This document shows, piece by piece, positions 30,817 to 40,903 of a stretch of DNA of 64,000 nt; the stretch's first letter is position 1; every line of letters starts with the position of its first letter. The notes beneath the pieces were generated by a model. It searched no databases and was not told the DNA's origin. It saw nothing but the letters and a program-made list of their open reading frames with translations. Made by a program: the position numbers and the translations under genes. Source of the DNA: Bacteroidota bacterium (GTDB taxonomy: Bacteria > Bacteroidota > Bacteroidia > Chitinophagales > Chitinophagaceae); the NCBI GenBank assembly GCA_023409975.1, contig JAEYQO010000083.1, positions 1 through 64,000 of the forward strand, in the 5' to 3' direction.

Positions 30817-32700
30817 TTAGACAGATTCCTCTACCAGATCTTTTTCCACCCTCAGACCTTCTATAATATCCAGTTGTCGCTGAGGAGTGTTTTTCCCCAT
30901 GTAATAACTCAGCATTGTCTGGATTGTTTCGTCCTGACTGAGCAATACCGGTTCCTTTCTCATATCATCACCAATAAAGCGCGCGAATTCTTCAGGTGAG
31001 ATTTCGCCCAGACCCTTAAACCTTGTAATCTCCGGCTTACTGCCTAGCTCCCGCACAGCAGCCTGTTTCTCTGTTTCGTCGTAACAATAGATGGTTTTCT
31101 GTTTGTTTCTAACACGGAACAGCGGTGTTTCGAGGATGTAAACATGGCCGTTCCGGACGAGATCGGGGAAGAACTGCAGGAAGAACGTCATGATCAGCAG
31201 CCGGATGTGCATTCCATCCACGTCTGCATCTGTAGCGATTACGATATTATTGTACCGGAGACCGTCGATCCCCTCTTCGATATTCAGAGCATGTTGCAGC
31301 AGGTTGAATTCTTCGTTCTCATAGACCACTTTTTTGGTAAGGCCGTAGCAATTGAGGGGTTTACCTCTCAGTGAAAACACGGCCTGTGTTTCGACACTTC
31401 TGGACTTCGTGATCGATCCGCTGGCGGAGTCGCCTTCGGTGATGAAGAGTGTTGATTCAAGCTGTTTCTGCTGAAAATCTTCCTTGTTTTTTGCAGGAGG
31501 TGCATCATTCAGGTGTATGCGACAGTCCCTAAGCTTCTTATTATGAAGATTGGCCTTTTTCGCTCTTTCATTTGCCAGCTTTCTGATGCCGGAAAGCTCT
31601 TTCCGTTCCCTTTCGCTCTGCTCGATGCGCTTTTTCATAGCCTCGGCAGTGTCCGGGTTTTTATGCAGGAAGTTATCAAGTTCGCGTGCGAGAAAATCAT
31701 AGACGAAGGATCGCATACTTGGTCCGCCTTCCCAAACATTCTGTGATCCCAGTTTCGTTTTTGTCTGGGATTCGAAGACTGGTTCCTGAACCCTTACCGA
31801 GATGGCGGCGCAGATACTTTGCCTCACATCGGAGGCTTCATAATCCTTCTTGAAGAAGTCACGGGCAACCTTAACGAATGCTTCCCTGAAAGCTCCCTGG
31901 TGGGTACCACCCTGTGTGGTGTGCTGTCCATTTACGAAGGACCAGAGATCTTCGCCGTAGTCGCCGGTGTGCGTGATGGCGACTTCAATATCCTCTCCCT
32001 TCAGGTGGATGATCGGATAGCGAATGGCTTCCGGATTAGTTTTCCGCTGCAGCAGATCGAGGAGGCCATTTTTTGAAATAAAGTTTCTACCGTTGAAGTT
32101 GATCGTCAGTCCGGCATTAAGAAAGCAATAATTCCATATCTGGTTTTCAACGTATTCGTTGATGAAATGATAGTGCTTGAAGATGGTATCATCTGGGCGA
32201 AAAGTGACCAAAGTACCATTGGGTGCGTCTGTATCTGTTTCCTTGTATTCCTTTACCAGTACCCCTTTTTCAAACTCGGCGGCTTTGGCTCTACCTTCAC
32301 GAAAGGCCTCAACTCTGAAGCTGGCAGACAGTGCGTTAACGGCCTTTGTACCCACACCATTCAGACCAACTGATTTCTGAAAAGCCTTGCTATCGTATTT
32401 AGCTCCGGTATTTATTTTTGATACGACATCTACCACTTTGCCGAGTGGAATTCCCCGTCCATAATCCCGTACAGAAACCTGTCCTTCTGTTATACGGAGA
32501 TCAACACGTTTACCAAAACCCATGGTAAACTCGTCGATACAGTTGTCTACCACCTCTTTGAGCAGAATGTATATACCATCGTCCATGCTGCTACCGTCAC
32601 CGAGCTTTCCTATATACATTCCCGGGCGAAGCCGGATATGTTCTCTCCAATCCAGGGAGCGGATACTATCTTCTGTATATTGATTTGATAAATCTGCCAT
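30817..32700 (-). CDS. parE: DNA topoisomerase IV subunit B (type IIA topoisomerase ATPase)
   Basis: A 627-residue GyrB/ParE protein. GHKL ATPase elements are [19 protein letters not shown] and [14 protein letters not shown]; the Toprim domain has [11 protein letters not shown] and [17 protein letters not shown]. It unlinks replicated chromosomes with ParC. The N-terminus [20 protein letters not shown] fits Bacteroidota topoisomerase IV better than gyrase, but the distinction is by eye. The ATG at 32700 was chosen; 29 upstream codons are non-homologous in style. The parC gene is not adjacent. Confidence 0.88.
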   Translation of the reverse strand: MADLSNQYTEDSIRSLDWREHIRLRPGMYIGKLGDGSSMDDGIYILLKEVVDNCIDEFTMGFGKRVDLRITEGQVSVRDYGRGIPLGKVVDVVSKINTGAKYDSKAFQKSVGLNGVGTKAVNALSASFRVEAFREGRAKAAEFEKGVLVKEYKETDTDAPNGTLVTFRPDDTIFKHYHFINEYVENQIWNYCFLNAGLTINFNGRNFISKNGLLDLLQRKTNPEAIRYPIIHLKGEDIEVAITHTGDYGEDLWSFVNGQHTTQGGTHQGAFREAFVKVARDFFKKDYEASDVRQSICAAISVRVQEPVFESQTKTKLGSQNVWEGGPSMRSFVYDFLARELDNFLHKNPDTAEAMKKRIEQSERERKELSGIRKLANERAKKANLHNKKLRDCRIHLNDAPPAKNKEDFQQKQLESTLFITEGDSASGSITKSRSVETQAVFSLRGKPLNCYGLTKKVVYENEEFNLLQHALNIEEGIDGLRYNNIVIATDADVDGMHIRLLIMTFFLQFFPDLVRNGHVYILETPLFRVRNKQKTIYCYDETEKQAAVRELGSKPEITRFKGLGEISPEEFARFIGDDMRKEPVLLSQDETIQTMLSYYMGKNTPQRQLDIIEGLRVEKDLVEESV

Positions 32701-32816
32701 GCACGTGATCCTTTTCTGCAAAGAAATAGAATCCCGACGACTGTAAAAGAGGAAGTTGGAAAACAGCACTGATTGTCTGGTTTCCAACTCCTGCAGATTG
32801 TATTTATATAGATGTT

Positions 32817-33308
32817 CTAGATGATGTCGCGTTCCGGTTCATCCTTGTCATTATGGTCAATTTCTTCGATGCCCGGATAATCCTCTTTTGCGTTTGATTC
32901 CTGTTCATTTACATGAGCTCCCTGGCCGTGTGGAATATCGTCCCTTTGTTCTGTGAGTTTCGCCCTTTCCGTATTGCCGGCATTCTGTTTACCGGGGGTT
33001 CCGGAGGCAGCATTTTTAGCTGCGGCAATGTTTCCTGTGGGATCGTCCGCGGCGAACTTCCCTGCTTCATTTTCGTAATTAGCACCACGATTGGACGTGC
33101 TGCCCTGATGGTAAGTATCGCCTGCCAGCTGATGAGAGCCCTGGCCAAAATTGGAACCGCCCTGGGTGGTGCTGCCTGGATGAAAATCTGCTCTACCCTG
33201 GTTTCCAGATTGAGCTGAAGAGCGGGTACCTTCGTATTGATCGTTTTTTACCTGGCGCTTCTGGTCCATTCCAGGTTGATTATCTTCTCTTTTTATCCTG
33301 TCTTTCAT
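32817..33308 (-). CDS. Disordered hydrophilic protein, unknown
   Basis: A 163-residue protein without signal peptide or hydrophobic core. It is rich in Gly, Asn, Gln and charged residues: [31 protein letters not shown] and a strongly acidic end ([16 protein letters not shown]). This looks intrinsically disordered, like small stress or desiccation proteins of Bacteroidota; no domain is recognised. It follows the similar gene at 33320 by 11 bases, so the two form an operon. Confidence 0.6.
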   Translation of the reverse strand: MKDRIKREDNQPGMDQKRQVKNDQYEGTRSSAQSGNQGRADFHPGSTTQGGSNFGQGSHQLAGDTYHQGSTSNRGANYENEAGKFAADDPTGNIAAAKNAASGTPGKQNAGNTERAKLTEQRDDIPHGQGAHVNEQESNAKEDYPGIEEIDHNDKDEPERDII

Positions 33309-33319
33309 AGTAAGTTGAT

Positions 33320-33697
33320 TTATGGTGTACCAAGTGTGTCGCGGTCAAGCTGATCATTTTTCCTGTCTGGCTTCATGAGTTGCTCGCCGTCTGTGGAGGA
33401 TTCATCCCTTTCAATTGGGTTTCTGACATTGTCGTAAGCGTCATTGGCATTAATACGAGGATCCACAGCTTCTTTACCTGAAGACTGTCCCGTACCGACT
33501 GAGCCGCCACCTGCAGGTGCGGTATTGCCTTCGTAGGAGATATTGGTTCCTGTATTGCTCCAGTCTGCGCTACTCCGGCGGGATCTTACATTTTCTGTAG
33601 GACTACCGATGATACCATCGATTGATGCTGCACTACTGGTTTTCTTTTTCTTGCTTTGTTCCTGATCCTCGTGAGGTTTCTTTTGATTGTCTTTCAT
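33320..33697 (-). CDS. Disordered hydrophilic protein, unknown
   Basis: A 125-residue hydrophilic protein: MKDNQKKPHEDQEQSKKKKT at the start, low-complexity Ser/Gly-rich middle (NTAPAGGGSVGTGQSSGKEA) and a charged end (KPDRKNDQLDRDTLGTP). The ATG at 33697 was chosen because the 19 residues before it are hydrophobic and unlike the rest. Its MKD start and composition resemble the downstream gene. The pair is likely co-transcribed; a stress role is a guess. Confidence 0.6.
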   Translation of the reverse strand: MKDNQKKPHEDQEQSKKKKTSSAASIDGIIGSPTENVRSRRSSADWSNTGTNISYEGNTAPAGGGSVGTGQSSGKEAVDPRINANDAYDNVRNPIERDESSTDGEQLMKPDRKNDQLDRDTLGTP

Positions 33698-33804
33698 AGT
33701 GATATACGTTGTAACAATGACACAGATAAAAAGGTTGTGCCAATAGACAAGCATTCACCCGGAGAGAGCGATCAGAGCAGAAAAAAAGGAAATGGGAGCG
33801 TTAT

Positions 33805-34383
33805 TTACTTCTGGAAGAGCATTTTGTAGTCGACGCGGACCTTACCGCCGGAGATATCTTCCAGTTTTTTCCGGATCAATCTTCTTTTGAGCATCGGCAG
33901 GTAGTCGATGAACAATTTTCCTTCGATATGATCGTATTCATGAAGAATAACCCTTCCGGTGATACCTTCAAACTCCTCTTCATGTTCCTGGAATTTTTCG
34001 TCGAGGTAACGCAGACGGACCTTTGAGGCGCGGGAAACATCTTCGCGGATCCTGGGAATACTGAGACAACCTTCGTTGTAAGACCAGTTTTTTCCGGACT
34101 CTTCAATTTTGTGTGCATTGATGAACACCTTTTTTACGGGCTTTTCATTGGGATAGAGCCTTTTGTCTTCATCATCAAAGTTTTCAACTACCTGTATAGT
34201 ATCCACCACAAAGAGTCTGATTGGCCGGTTTACCTGGGGGGCTGCTATACCGACACCATTGGTATGGTACATGGTTTCCCACATATTTTCTATGAGCTTT
34301 TCCAAATCCGGATAACCGGAATTTATCTCTTCACAGACCTTTCTGAGAACCGGGTGTCCATATGCCACAACGGGTAGAACCAT
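33805..34383 (-). CDS. def: Peptide deformylase
   Basis: A 192-residue deformylase that removes the N-formyl group from nascent proteins. All three motifs are intact: GIAAPQ (motif I), EGCLSIP (motif II, metal-binding Cys) and HEYDH (motif III, HExxH-type with two metal His and the catalytic Glu). There is an insertion rich in charged residues between motifs I and II (VENFDDEDKRLYPNEKPV), common in Bacteroidota. It follows ruvX, but a -7 box at 34402 gives it its own promoter. Confidence 0.95.
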   Translation of the reverse strand: MVLPVVAYGHPVLRKVCEEINSGYPDLEKLIENMWETMYHTNGVGIAAPQVNRPIRLFVVDTIQVVENFDDEDKRLYPNEKPVKKVFINAHKIEESGKNWSYNEGCLSIPRIREDVSRASKVRLRYLDEKFQEHEEEFEGITGRVILHEYDHIEGKLFIDYLPMLKRRLIRKKLEDISGGKVRVDYKMLFQK

Positions 34384-34401
34384 GCTAATAAATTAAGTGT
34401 G

Positions 34402-34409
34402 CAAAGATA
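34402..34409 (-). promoter_or_regulatory. -7 promoter box of def
   Basis: CAAAGATA on the plus strand, TATCTTTG on the minus strand, lies in the 30-base gap between ruvX and def, about 19 bases before the def start. Confidence 0.45.
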
Positions 34410-34413
34410 GGCA

Positions 34414-34827
34414 TCAGGAATGGCTTTCCAGATATTCCTGCAGTAGGATTGTGGCGCTGACGGCATCGACGAGCTCCTTTTGTTCCCTTTGTTTCCTGGA
34501 AAGGTTCATCATTGCGATGGACCGGGAGGCCATCGCTGAGCTCATTCGCTCGTCCACGGTGCGTATTGGAATATCGGGAAATACATGTTGAAACTTAGGG
34601 ATGAACTTTTCGACCAGGGGAGTGGCGTCGGTGGGTGAATCGTCAAAATTGAGCGGATATCCGATGAGTACCAGGTCGATGGATTCCGTGCGGCAATAAT
34701 TTTTAAGGAACCCAATCAGCTCGTTTGTGTGTACGGTTGTGAGAGCTGATGCGATCAGTCGCAGCGGGTCGGTAACTGCGATACCTGTACGCTTCTTTCC
34801 GTAGTCTAAGGCCAGAATTCTTCCCAA
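34414..34827 (-). CDS. ruvX: Putative Holliday junction resolvase RuvX/YqgF
   Basis: A 137-residue YqgF-family nuclease-fold protein. It starts with RILALDYGKKRTGIAVTDPL (first acidic strand) and contains VLIGYPLNFDDSPTDAT and the acidic RTVDERMSSAMA. Members act on Holliday junctions or process pre-16S rRNA. The start is a TTG at 34827: it is the only start able to give the canonical N-terminus, since an in-frame TGA lies four codons upstream. It precedes def. Confidence 0.9.
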   Translation of the reverse strand: MGRILALDYGKKRTGIAVTDPLRLIASALTTVHTNELIGFLKNYCRTESIDLVLIGYPLNFDDSPTDATPLVEKFIPKFQHVFPDIPIRTVDERMSSAMASRSIAMMNLSRKQREQKELVDAVSATILLQEYLESHS

Positions 34828-34840
34828 AGCAGGTTTTTGT

Positions 34841-34848
34841 CAAAGATA
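34841..34848 (-). promoter_or_regulatory. -7 promoter box of ruvX
   Basis: CAAAGATA on the plus strand (TATCTTTG on the minus strand) ends 13 bases before the TTG start of ruvX, so the leader would be very short. The remaining gap up to 35044 holds nothing else recognisable. Confidence 0.45.
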
Positions 34849-35044
34849 GCTTCGTCGTTCTGAACTTGAATGGTGCTGAACTGATCCGGGAATGGTAATA
34901 TACACCTTAAAGAAAACAATTATAATTTTAGGCTTTCGACTGCAGGTTGGTTTTTTTATCGACAAACCTCACTATCATGGCAAAACAAACGTCTAAAAGA
35001 GAGGAAAAGACTTTTTAAGTGCATCATTACAATACAGATTGACA

Positions 35045-37111
35045 ATGAAAAAATTTACCAGAGCATTGATCCTTCCCCTTTTGATCTTCGGGATTCATAC
35101 GAATTCTAAAGCTCAGTGTGTAACGATCAGTAATCTACCTGACACGATCATTGCGTGTAAGAATACAACAGTGCAGTTGGATGCCACTATTAATTCCACT
35201 GGTTTGTTAGTGACTACTGATACGACCTGGACGCCGCCCGGAGGTCTTTCAGACCCGACGATCATCAATCCGGTGGCGACCATAGCTACCACTTCAACCA
35301 TGTATACACTTACCGTGCAGGCATTGACGCCGTCTAATTTCGTGGCAAATGGGGACTTCAGTGGTGGCAATACCGGATTTACCAGTGCCTACGTTGTTGG
35401 AACCGGGGGGCCCTGGGGCATCCTTTCTAATGAAGGAACTTATGCCGTAACAACTGACCCGAACCTGACTCATACCAATTTTGCATCCTTCGGGGATCAT
35501 ACCACAGGGACCGGTCAGATGCTGGTAGTGAACGGATCTGCTGTAGCGAATACGAGTATATGGTGCCAGACCATAACCGTTCAGCCAAATACATTATATG
35601 ACTTCTCGGCCTGGGCCACGTCTGCGGTTAACAGCAATCCTGCGATACTACAGTTTTCGATCAATGGCAACCTGATGGGCACACCCTTTGCGCTTTCCGG
35701 AGCAACAGGTGCCTGGCAGCAGTTTCATACCACCTGGTTCAGCGGGACCAGTACCAGTGCGACTATCTGCATTACTAACCAGAACACTGCACCCAGCGGT
35801 AATGACTTTGTAATTGATGATATAGAGTTCAGGGAGTTCTGTACCGCTTCAGACTCCGTGTATATTAAGGTAGTCAACCTCGTTCCCGATATTGATACTA
35901 CGATCAGATTCGGTTGTGAATCTGATACGGTCCATTTCACAGCGATCAATACTGCTGACACTGCGGATCAGTATATCTGGGACTTTGGTGATGGAAACGG
36001 CAGTACGGACAAGGACCCCACGCATATTTATCAGACGCAGGGCACATATAATGTAAAGCTGATCACAAGAAAAGATGGCTGTTCGGATTCTGTATCTGTA
36101 ACCCTCAGTACCGTACACGTTTTAACGATAGATTTCACGATGAGTGATGATTCCATCTGCCTGGGACAGGACATAAACTTTAACAGTACGGCGGGGGCCA
36201 CCCTACCCCTGACCTATTACTGGGATTTTGGAGACGGTACAATTGATAGCGTTCAGTCGCCCGCTCATACCTATACTGAACCTGGCACCTATACCGTGAT
36301 GCACGTAGTGCATGATGAAGTGCCCTGTTATGACACCATCTATAAAGAGGTTTATGTAGCGGAGGTGCCTGCTGCAGCGTTGATACTTTCTGACAGTCTC
36401 CTCTGTGAAGGGCAGGCGCTGAGAGTGAATGCTGTGATGGATGACGGGTATTCAGACTTCACGATTGATTTTGGTAACGGGGCCGTGTTCAGGGGTATGG
36501 AGCAAATGGATTATGGATATGATACCAGCGGAAACAACCAGATCACCCTTTTCGTGGACTACCCGCTTTGTCCTGATATCACGGTGACCCGCAATGTTGA
36601 AGTTTTTCCATTACCGGTAGTGAATCTGGGTCCGGACACAACGATGTGTCCCAACCGGGAAAGTCTTCTGCTAACTAATTCCTGGTACAGACTCGGGGAC
36701 AGCTATCTCTGGAGTACGGGGGACACATCTGCCTTCCTCAATGTCAGGCACCCGGGTATCTATTTTGTGACAGTCACGACCCCTGCGGGATGCAGCACGA
36801 GTGACAGCATCGAGGTTTTTAGGAACTGTTATATTGATATTCCAAACAGCTTTACGCCAAATGGAGATGGAATAAACGATTACTTCCTTCCGCGACAGCA
36901 TTTGTCGAGAGGTTTAAATGACTACAAAATGACGATTTTCAACCGGTGGGGTCAGATCGTTTTTGAAACGGCCAAATCTGATGGCCGGGGATGGGACGGG
37001 AAATTCAATGGCGAAGATCAGCCTTCGGGAGTATATGTGTATATGATTGAGGCGCGATTCCAGGATGGTGTGGCGGAGAAATATCAGGGGAACGTTACAT
37101 TACTGAGGTGA
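35045..37111 (+). CDS. PKD-domain secreted protein with gliding-motility C-terminus (T9SS type B)
   Basis: A 688-residue exported protein: signal peptide MKKFTRALILPLLIFGIHTN, a carbohydrate-binding-like beta-sandwich (~110-250: NGDFSGGNTGFTSAY, FVIDDIEF), two PKD domains (~285-350 and ~365-435: YIWDFGDGNGSTDKDPTHIY and YYWDFGDGTIDSVQSPAHTY), Ig-like parts and a C-terminal CHU_C domain (IPNSFTPNGDGINDYF to NRWGQIVF). CHU_C domains direct T9SS export and anchoring. The frame opens at a TTG at 35039, but the ATG at 35045 begins the signal peptide. It is monocistronic with its own terminator. Confidence 0.88.
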   Translation: MKKFTRALILPLLIFGIHTNSKAQCVTISNLPDTIIACKNTTVQLDATINSTGLLVTTDTTWTPPGGLSDPTIINPVATIATTSTMYTLTVQALTPSNFVANGDFSGGNTGFTSAYVVGTGGPWGILSNEGTYAVTTDPNLTHTNFASFGDHTTGTGQMLVVNGSAVANTSIWCQTITVQPNTLYDFSAWATSAVNSNPAILQFSINGNLMGTPFALSGATGAWQQFHTTWFSGTSTSATICITNQNTAPSGNDFVIDDIEFREFCTASDSVYIKVVNLVPDIDTTIRFGCESDTVHFTAINTADTADQYIWDFGDGNGSTDKDPTHIYQTQGTYNVKLITRKDGCSDSVSVTLSTVHVLTIDFTMSDDSICLGQDINFNSTAGATLPLTYYWDFGDGTIDSVQSPAHTYTEPGTYTVMHVVHDEVPCYDTIYKEVYVAEVPAAALILSDSLLCEGQALRVNAVMDDGYSDFTIDFGNGAVFRGMEQMDYGYDTSGNNQITLFVDYPLCPDITVTRNVEVFPLPVVNLGPDTTMCPNRESLLLTNSWYRLGDSYLWSTGDTSAFLNVRHPGIYFVTVTTPAGCSTSDSIEVFRNCYIDIPNSFTPNGDGINDYFLPRQHLSRGLNDYKMTIFNRWGQIVFETAKSDGRGWDGKFNGEDQPSGVYVYMIEARFQDGVAEKYQGNVTLLR

Positions 37112-37149
37112 TAGGCGGATTAGTGGTATACCTGTTCGTGTGAAATTTT

Positions 37150-37179
37150 AGAGGTTCCGGATTCGGAGCCTCTTTTTTT
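37150..37179 (+). terminator. Terminator of the PKD-domain gene
   Basis: GAGGTTCC (37151-37158) pairs with GGAGCCTC (37165-37172), one wobble, GGATTC loop, followed by seven Ts. Confidence 0.88.
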
Positions 37180-37240
37180 ATGCAGACAGCGTGTTACCCA
37201 ATGACCGGAAGTGGCGCTGGTGTAGCACAATGTAAGATTG

Positions 37241-39190
37241 CTATGGTTGGTGTTTCTTGATTTTCAGAACGACCGTGCCGTGCTTTCTGACGATCTCCTT
37301 TTCCGCGTTACGCAGTTCGAGAAATTTCTGTTGCAGGAAAGCGATCTTCTGTTCGTCCTTCTCTGTTTTAAACCTTTCAATCAGTTCATCCTGCATGCTC
37401 ATAATCTTTTTCACTTCGAAATAGGCCAGCGCACTCTCTGCTTCGTTCATATAGTTCTCATCGCCTGCCAGCGTTTCGATACCATAAGTTTTACTCCAGT
37501 TTTCGCTGATCTCATTCCTCGTGTGCAGAAGCGAGGCCATTACTTTTTGCACTGCTGCATCCGGGTAGTTGATAAAAAAGCTCAGGAGGGGGTGCGTCTG
37601 ATTTTCGTGCAGGTAGACGAAATAGGCGTCGTAGACCTGGCGTACGAGAGGAGTTTCGAACAGATCAGGATCGACCCGTTGATAAATCAGATCCGCTACA
37701 TGTTCGAAACCCTCGAAAGGTCGATTTCCATGTTCGATCAAGACCCTGATCAGTTCCCATTCCTGGTGTTCATCAGATCCAGGAACCGTGACATCTGGTT
37801 CGCGCGGGGACTCAGCGGTTTGAATGGCCGGTTCCGGGAGGTGTTGCTGACGTGATGACTGCCGGCGTTCCTGTTCAATGCGATCGTGAATGTACTTATT
37901 GACCAGATTAACCAGTCCTGCTTCTTCTACCTGAAGCTTGCGGGCCGATTCGCGGATATAGTGGTCCTGGAGGGCGAAATCCTCCGTCTTATTAATCTTA
38001 GAGATACTTTCCGCCAGTTCATTAACCAACCTTGATTTTGCGACAGGGTCGTTACCTACTTCCCGCAGGCCGACCTCGAGCCGGAAGCTGATGACATCCT
38101 GTTTATGGTCGCTGACATATTGATTAAACCCTTTAGCGCCGGACTTCTGGATATAGCTATCCGGGTCTTCCCCTTCCGGCAACAGCACCAGCTTAACATT
38201 GAAACTGTGAGACAGCGCCAGGTCGAGACCGCGGAGCGCTGCTTTTATACCGGCGGCATCGCCATCATAAAGGATGGTGAGATTTTTTGTGAGCTGGGAA
38301 ATGAGCCGGAGCTGGTCTTCAGTTAACGAGGTACCGCTGCTGGCGACAACGTTTTCTACCCCGCCCTGGTGAAGAGAGATCACATCCGTATAACCCTCGA
38401 CCAGGAAACATTCATCCTGTTTTGAGATCGCCTGGCGGGACTGGTACATGCCATACAGCACCCGGCTCTTGATATAGAGCTCGTTTTCAGGAGTATTAAT
38501 GTACTTGGGTGCTTTTTCGTTTGACTTGAGGATCCGTGCACCAAAGCCCAGGACCCGTCCTGTCATGTTCTGAATGGGAAAGATCACCCGGCCCCGATAG
38601 TTGTCGTAGAACTGACCGTTCCGGTTTTTGATGAGACCGGCCTTCTCAAGCAGCTCCGTATTGAACCCCTTTGCAACGGCTTGCCTGTAGAAAACGGCAC
38701 CATCTTCGGGATTGAAGCCAAGCAGAAAGCGTTCGATGATATCCTTTCTCAGCCCCCTTTGCTTAAAATACGACAAGCCAATAGCCTGACCCTCCTCTGT
38801 TTCCAGCATGTATTCATGAAAAAACTTCGCTGCAAACTCATTGATGATCCGGAGACTTTCTTCAGACTGCTGTTGCTTTTGTTGTTCCGGGGAGCGTTCT
38901 GTTTCCTGAAGCGGGATCTTGTAGTAATCAGCCAGCCAGCGAATGGCTTCGGGCCAGGTGAGCTTTTCATGTTCCTGAATGAAGCTTACCACATTTCCGC
39001 CCTTACCGCAGCCAAAGCATTTGTAGAGACCTTTAGCGCCTGAGACCGTGAAGGAGGGTGTTTTTTCATTGTGAAAAGGGCAATTGGCTATATGATTGAC
39101 ACCACGTTTTCTAAGTCGGACAAACTGTCCTACTATCTCGACGATATCAGCTCGATTCTGGACTTCCTGGATGGACTCTTGGGCTATCAC
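37241..39190 (-). CDS. dnaG: DNA primase
   Basis: A 649-residue primase that makes RNA primers for replication. The CHC2 zinc finger (CPFHNEKTPSF then CFGCGKGGN) lies at residues ~38-65, the RNA polymerase domain follows, and the Toprim centre EGYTDVISLHQGG and ILYDGDAAGIKAA at ~260-320. The C-terminal DnaB-contacting region is present but divergent. It starts with GTG at 39190 (IAQESIQEVQNRADIVEIVG); no suitable ATG is nearby. It is not in the rpsU-dnaG-rpoD arrangement of other phyla. Confidence 0.95.
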   Translation of the reverse strand: MIAQESIQEVQNRADIVEIVGQFVRLRKRGVNHIANCPFHNEKTPSFTVSGAKGLYKCFGCGKGGNVVSFIQEHEKLTWPEAIRWLADYYKIPLQETERSPEQQKQQQSEESLRIINEFAAKFFHEYMLETEEGQAIGLSYFKQRGLRKDIIERFLLGFNPEDGAVFYRQAVAKGFNTELLEKAGLIKNRNGQFYDNYRGRVIFPIQNMTGRVLGFGARILKSNEKAPKYINTPENELYIKSRVLYGMYQSRQAISKQDECFLVEGYTDVISLHQGGVENVVASSGTSLTEDQLRLISQLTKNLTILYDGDAAGIKAALRGLDLALSHSFNVKLVLLPEGEDPDSYIQKSGAKGFNQYVSDHKQDVISFRLEVGLREVGNDPVAKSRLVNELAESISKINKTEDFALQDHYIRESARKLQVEEAGLVNLVNKYIHDRIEQERRQSSRQQHLPEPAIQTAESPREPDVTVPGSDEHQEWELIRVLIEHGNRPFEGFEHVADLIYQRVDPDLFETPLVRQVYDAYFVYLHENQTHPLLSFFINYPDAAVQKVMASLLHTRNEISENWSKTYGIETLAGDENYMNEAESALAYFEVKKIMSMQDELIERFKTEKDEQKIAFLQQKFLELRNAEKEIVRKHGTVVLKIKKHQP

Positions 39191-39233
39191 TTATAATTTG
39201 CTTGGCGGATTTCTACATCTGAGAATCCGGGGA

Positions 39234-39241
39234 CAAAAGTA
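39234..39241 (-). promoter_or_regulatory. -7 promoter box of dnaG
   Basis: CAAAAGTA on the plus strand is TACTTTTG on the minus strand, an exact TAnnTTTG box, 43 bases before the GTG start. Confidence 0.45.
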
Positions 39242-39264
39242 AAACTACGGAATTACGGGAGCTG

Positions 39265-40182
39265 CTAATAACTGATCGTTTTTTGAAACACAGCCCTTTC
39301 TCTTGCCTGCGTGGCGATATGCCAGTTGCCATCGTAGCTGATGCGGGATGGGAGCAGTCTGCCGTTTATATTGCGGAGCCTCACCTTCATACGCACATCA
39401 AAATCGTAGAGCAGGGTTTTGAAGGAGAGGGAGTAATCGCGAGCGACGATAGACCAGTCGGAGCGCCGGAACCAGGTAGACAATTCGTTGTACACGACTT
39501 CATTCCGAAATTCGGGTTTAGGGACCGCCGAGAAGAGGTAGCAGTCTTCGCCGTCATACTCTACGGAGAGCAATTTGAAATCGTACATTTTCGAGATCTC
39601 CTCATCGAAGATCGCCGCTTTATTACCTGCAAAAGGCACGCCGGCCACTTTGCTGCCCGGATTGAAGATGAGCTGTTTTAGCTGGTTTTTCCTTTTTTCT
39701 ATCTGAGTTTCGTTTCTGGCAGGTTCAGGTCGTGATACGATATTGTCTTCACCACAGACCGGCTGTTCGGTAAAAAACAGGTAGTCGTATAACTCTGCGG
39801 TATAGTAACGATGTTCACCATTCCTTTTAAAATAATTGCCAGAAACCTGTTCCTGTTCGACCAGTGTTCGTCTGCAATTTCCTTCTATTACTTGTCTGGT
39901 TCGGCTATGGAGAGCAGCTTTGGTACGGCCCCTTTTGTTGAAGATCCTGATATCGTTCTCTGCTGAGTACGGTACGAGGCGCATGGTGCGGAACGCCTTG
40001 TAGAATGTTGTATCATTTTTCACCCGACGAATGAAAGCCTGAACATCCCAACCTGATTGTGATGCCCGTAGCACAAACTCGTCCATCTGGATGGGTTGCG
40101 AGAAGATGCTGGTGTCCTGAGCCTGGCCGGTTGAGGCAATCAGTAAAAGTAGGGTGATGGTCAGGATGCGAATGTAGTTCAT
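39265..40182 (-). CDS. Exported conserved hypothetical protein
   Basis: A 305-residue protein with a signal peptide (MNYIRILTITLLLLIASTGQ, cleavage near AQA-type site at residues 19-22). The mature part begins SIFSQPIQMDEFVLRASQSG and ends with beta strands (RMKVRLRNINGRLLPSRISY). I know of similar unnamed proteins in Bacteroidota but no function. Its start overlaps the ispD stop by 4 bases (ATGA), so it is translated with ispD despite no evident link to isoprenoid synthesis. Confidence 0.72.
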   Translation of the reverse strand: MNYIRILTITLLLLIASTGQAQDTSIFSQPIQMDEFVLRASQSGWDVQAFIRRVKNDTTFYKAFRTMRLVPYSAENDIRIFNKRGRTKAALHSRTRQVIEGNCRRTLVEQEQVSGNYFKRNGEHRYYTAELYDYLFFTEQPVCGEDNIVSRPEPARNETQIEKRKNQLKQLIFNPGSKVAGVPFAGNKAAIFDEEISKMYDFKLLSVEYDGEDCYLFSAVPKPEFRNEVVYNELSTWFRRSDWSIVARDYSLSFKTLLYDFDVRMKVRLRNINGRLLPSRISYDGNWHIATQARERAVFQKTISY

Positions 40183-40862
40183 AGTTGATTTCGTGATTTG
40201 AGCAGCGCTTCCGCCAGAACCAGATCTTCCGGCGTGGTGATCTTCAAATTAGAGCGTTCACCTTCTATCAGATGGACGACTTCTCCGGAAGCTTCCACCA
40301 CGGTTGCTTCGTCTGTGAATGCGGGAGACTCCTCCTGTTTGAAAGCAGGGAGCAAAATTGATGCCTTAAAAGCCTGGGGTGTCTGGATGGACCGGAGCTG
40401 GCTACGATCGACAGGGAAGGATCTATCCTCTTTGATCGTACGGATGCTATCCTGAACCTGAACTGCGGGAATGGCGGAGCCGAGATCAGCGGCTTGCTCT
40501 GCACATTTCTGAAGCAGGCTTGTACTTGCGAGGGGTCTTACACCGTCATGAACCATCACGATGGCATCTGGTGGCACCTGCTGCAGACCGTTACGGACGC
40601 TCTGGAAGCGAGATTGCCCCCCTGCGACGAGGGAGATATCGATGCGTTCAGGAAAGTGCTGCAGGACCATCTGAAGGTAGCTAAACTGATTTTGCGGCAG
40701 GACCAGAATGATATTGAGCTGTGGGAAAGCATCAGTAAAAGCCTTAAGCGTGTAATAGAGAACGGGCTTTCCCCTGATCTCAAGAAATTGCTTGGGGATG
40801 GCGGCCCCCATGCGGGTTCCCTGGCCACCGGCGACGATTACGGCATAGATATCGGTAGACAT
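40179..40862 (-). CDS. ispD: 2-C-methyl-D-erythritol 4-phosphate cytidylyltransferase
   Basis: A 227-residue IspD, the third step of the MEP isoprenoid pathway. The nucleotide-binding AVIVAGGQGTRMGAAIPKQF, VHDGVRPLAS, the TPQAF motif and the C-terminal IEGERSNLKITTPEDL are conserved. It is cytoplasmic. Co-translated with the following exported protein gene through a 4-base overlap. The other MEP genes are not in the window. Confidence 0.95.
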   Translation of the reverse strand: MSTDIYAVIVAGGQGTRMGAAIPKQFLEIRGKPVLYYTLKAFTDAFPQLNIILVLPQNQFSYLQMVLQHFPERIDISLVAGGQSRFQSVRNGLQQVPPDAIVMVHDGVRPLASTSLLQKCAEQAADLGSAIPAVQVQDSIRTIKEDRSFPVDRSQLRSIQTPQAFKASILLPAFKQEESPAFTDEATVVEASGEVVHLIEGERSNLKITTPEDLVLAEALLKSRNQL

Positions 40863-40903
40863 CCGCGAAGAAGTTAATTGTGAATGTGGTAAAACTACTG
40901 AAA

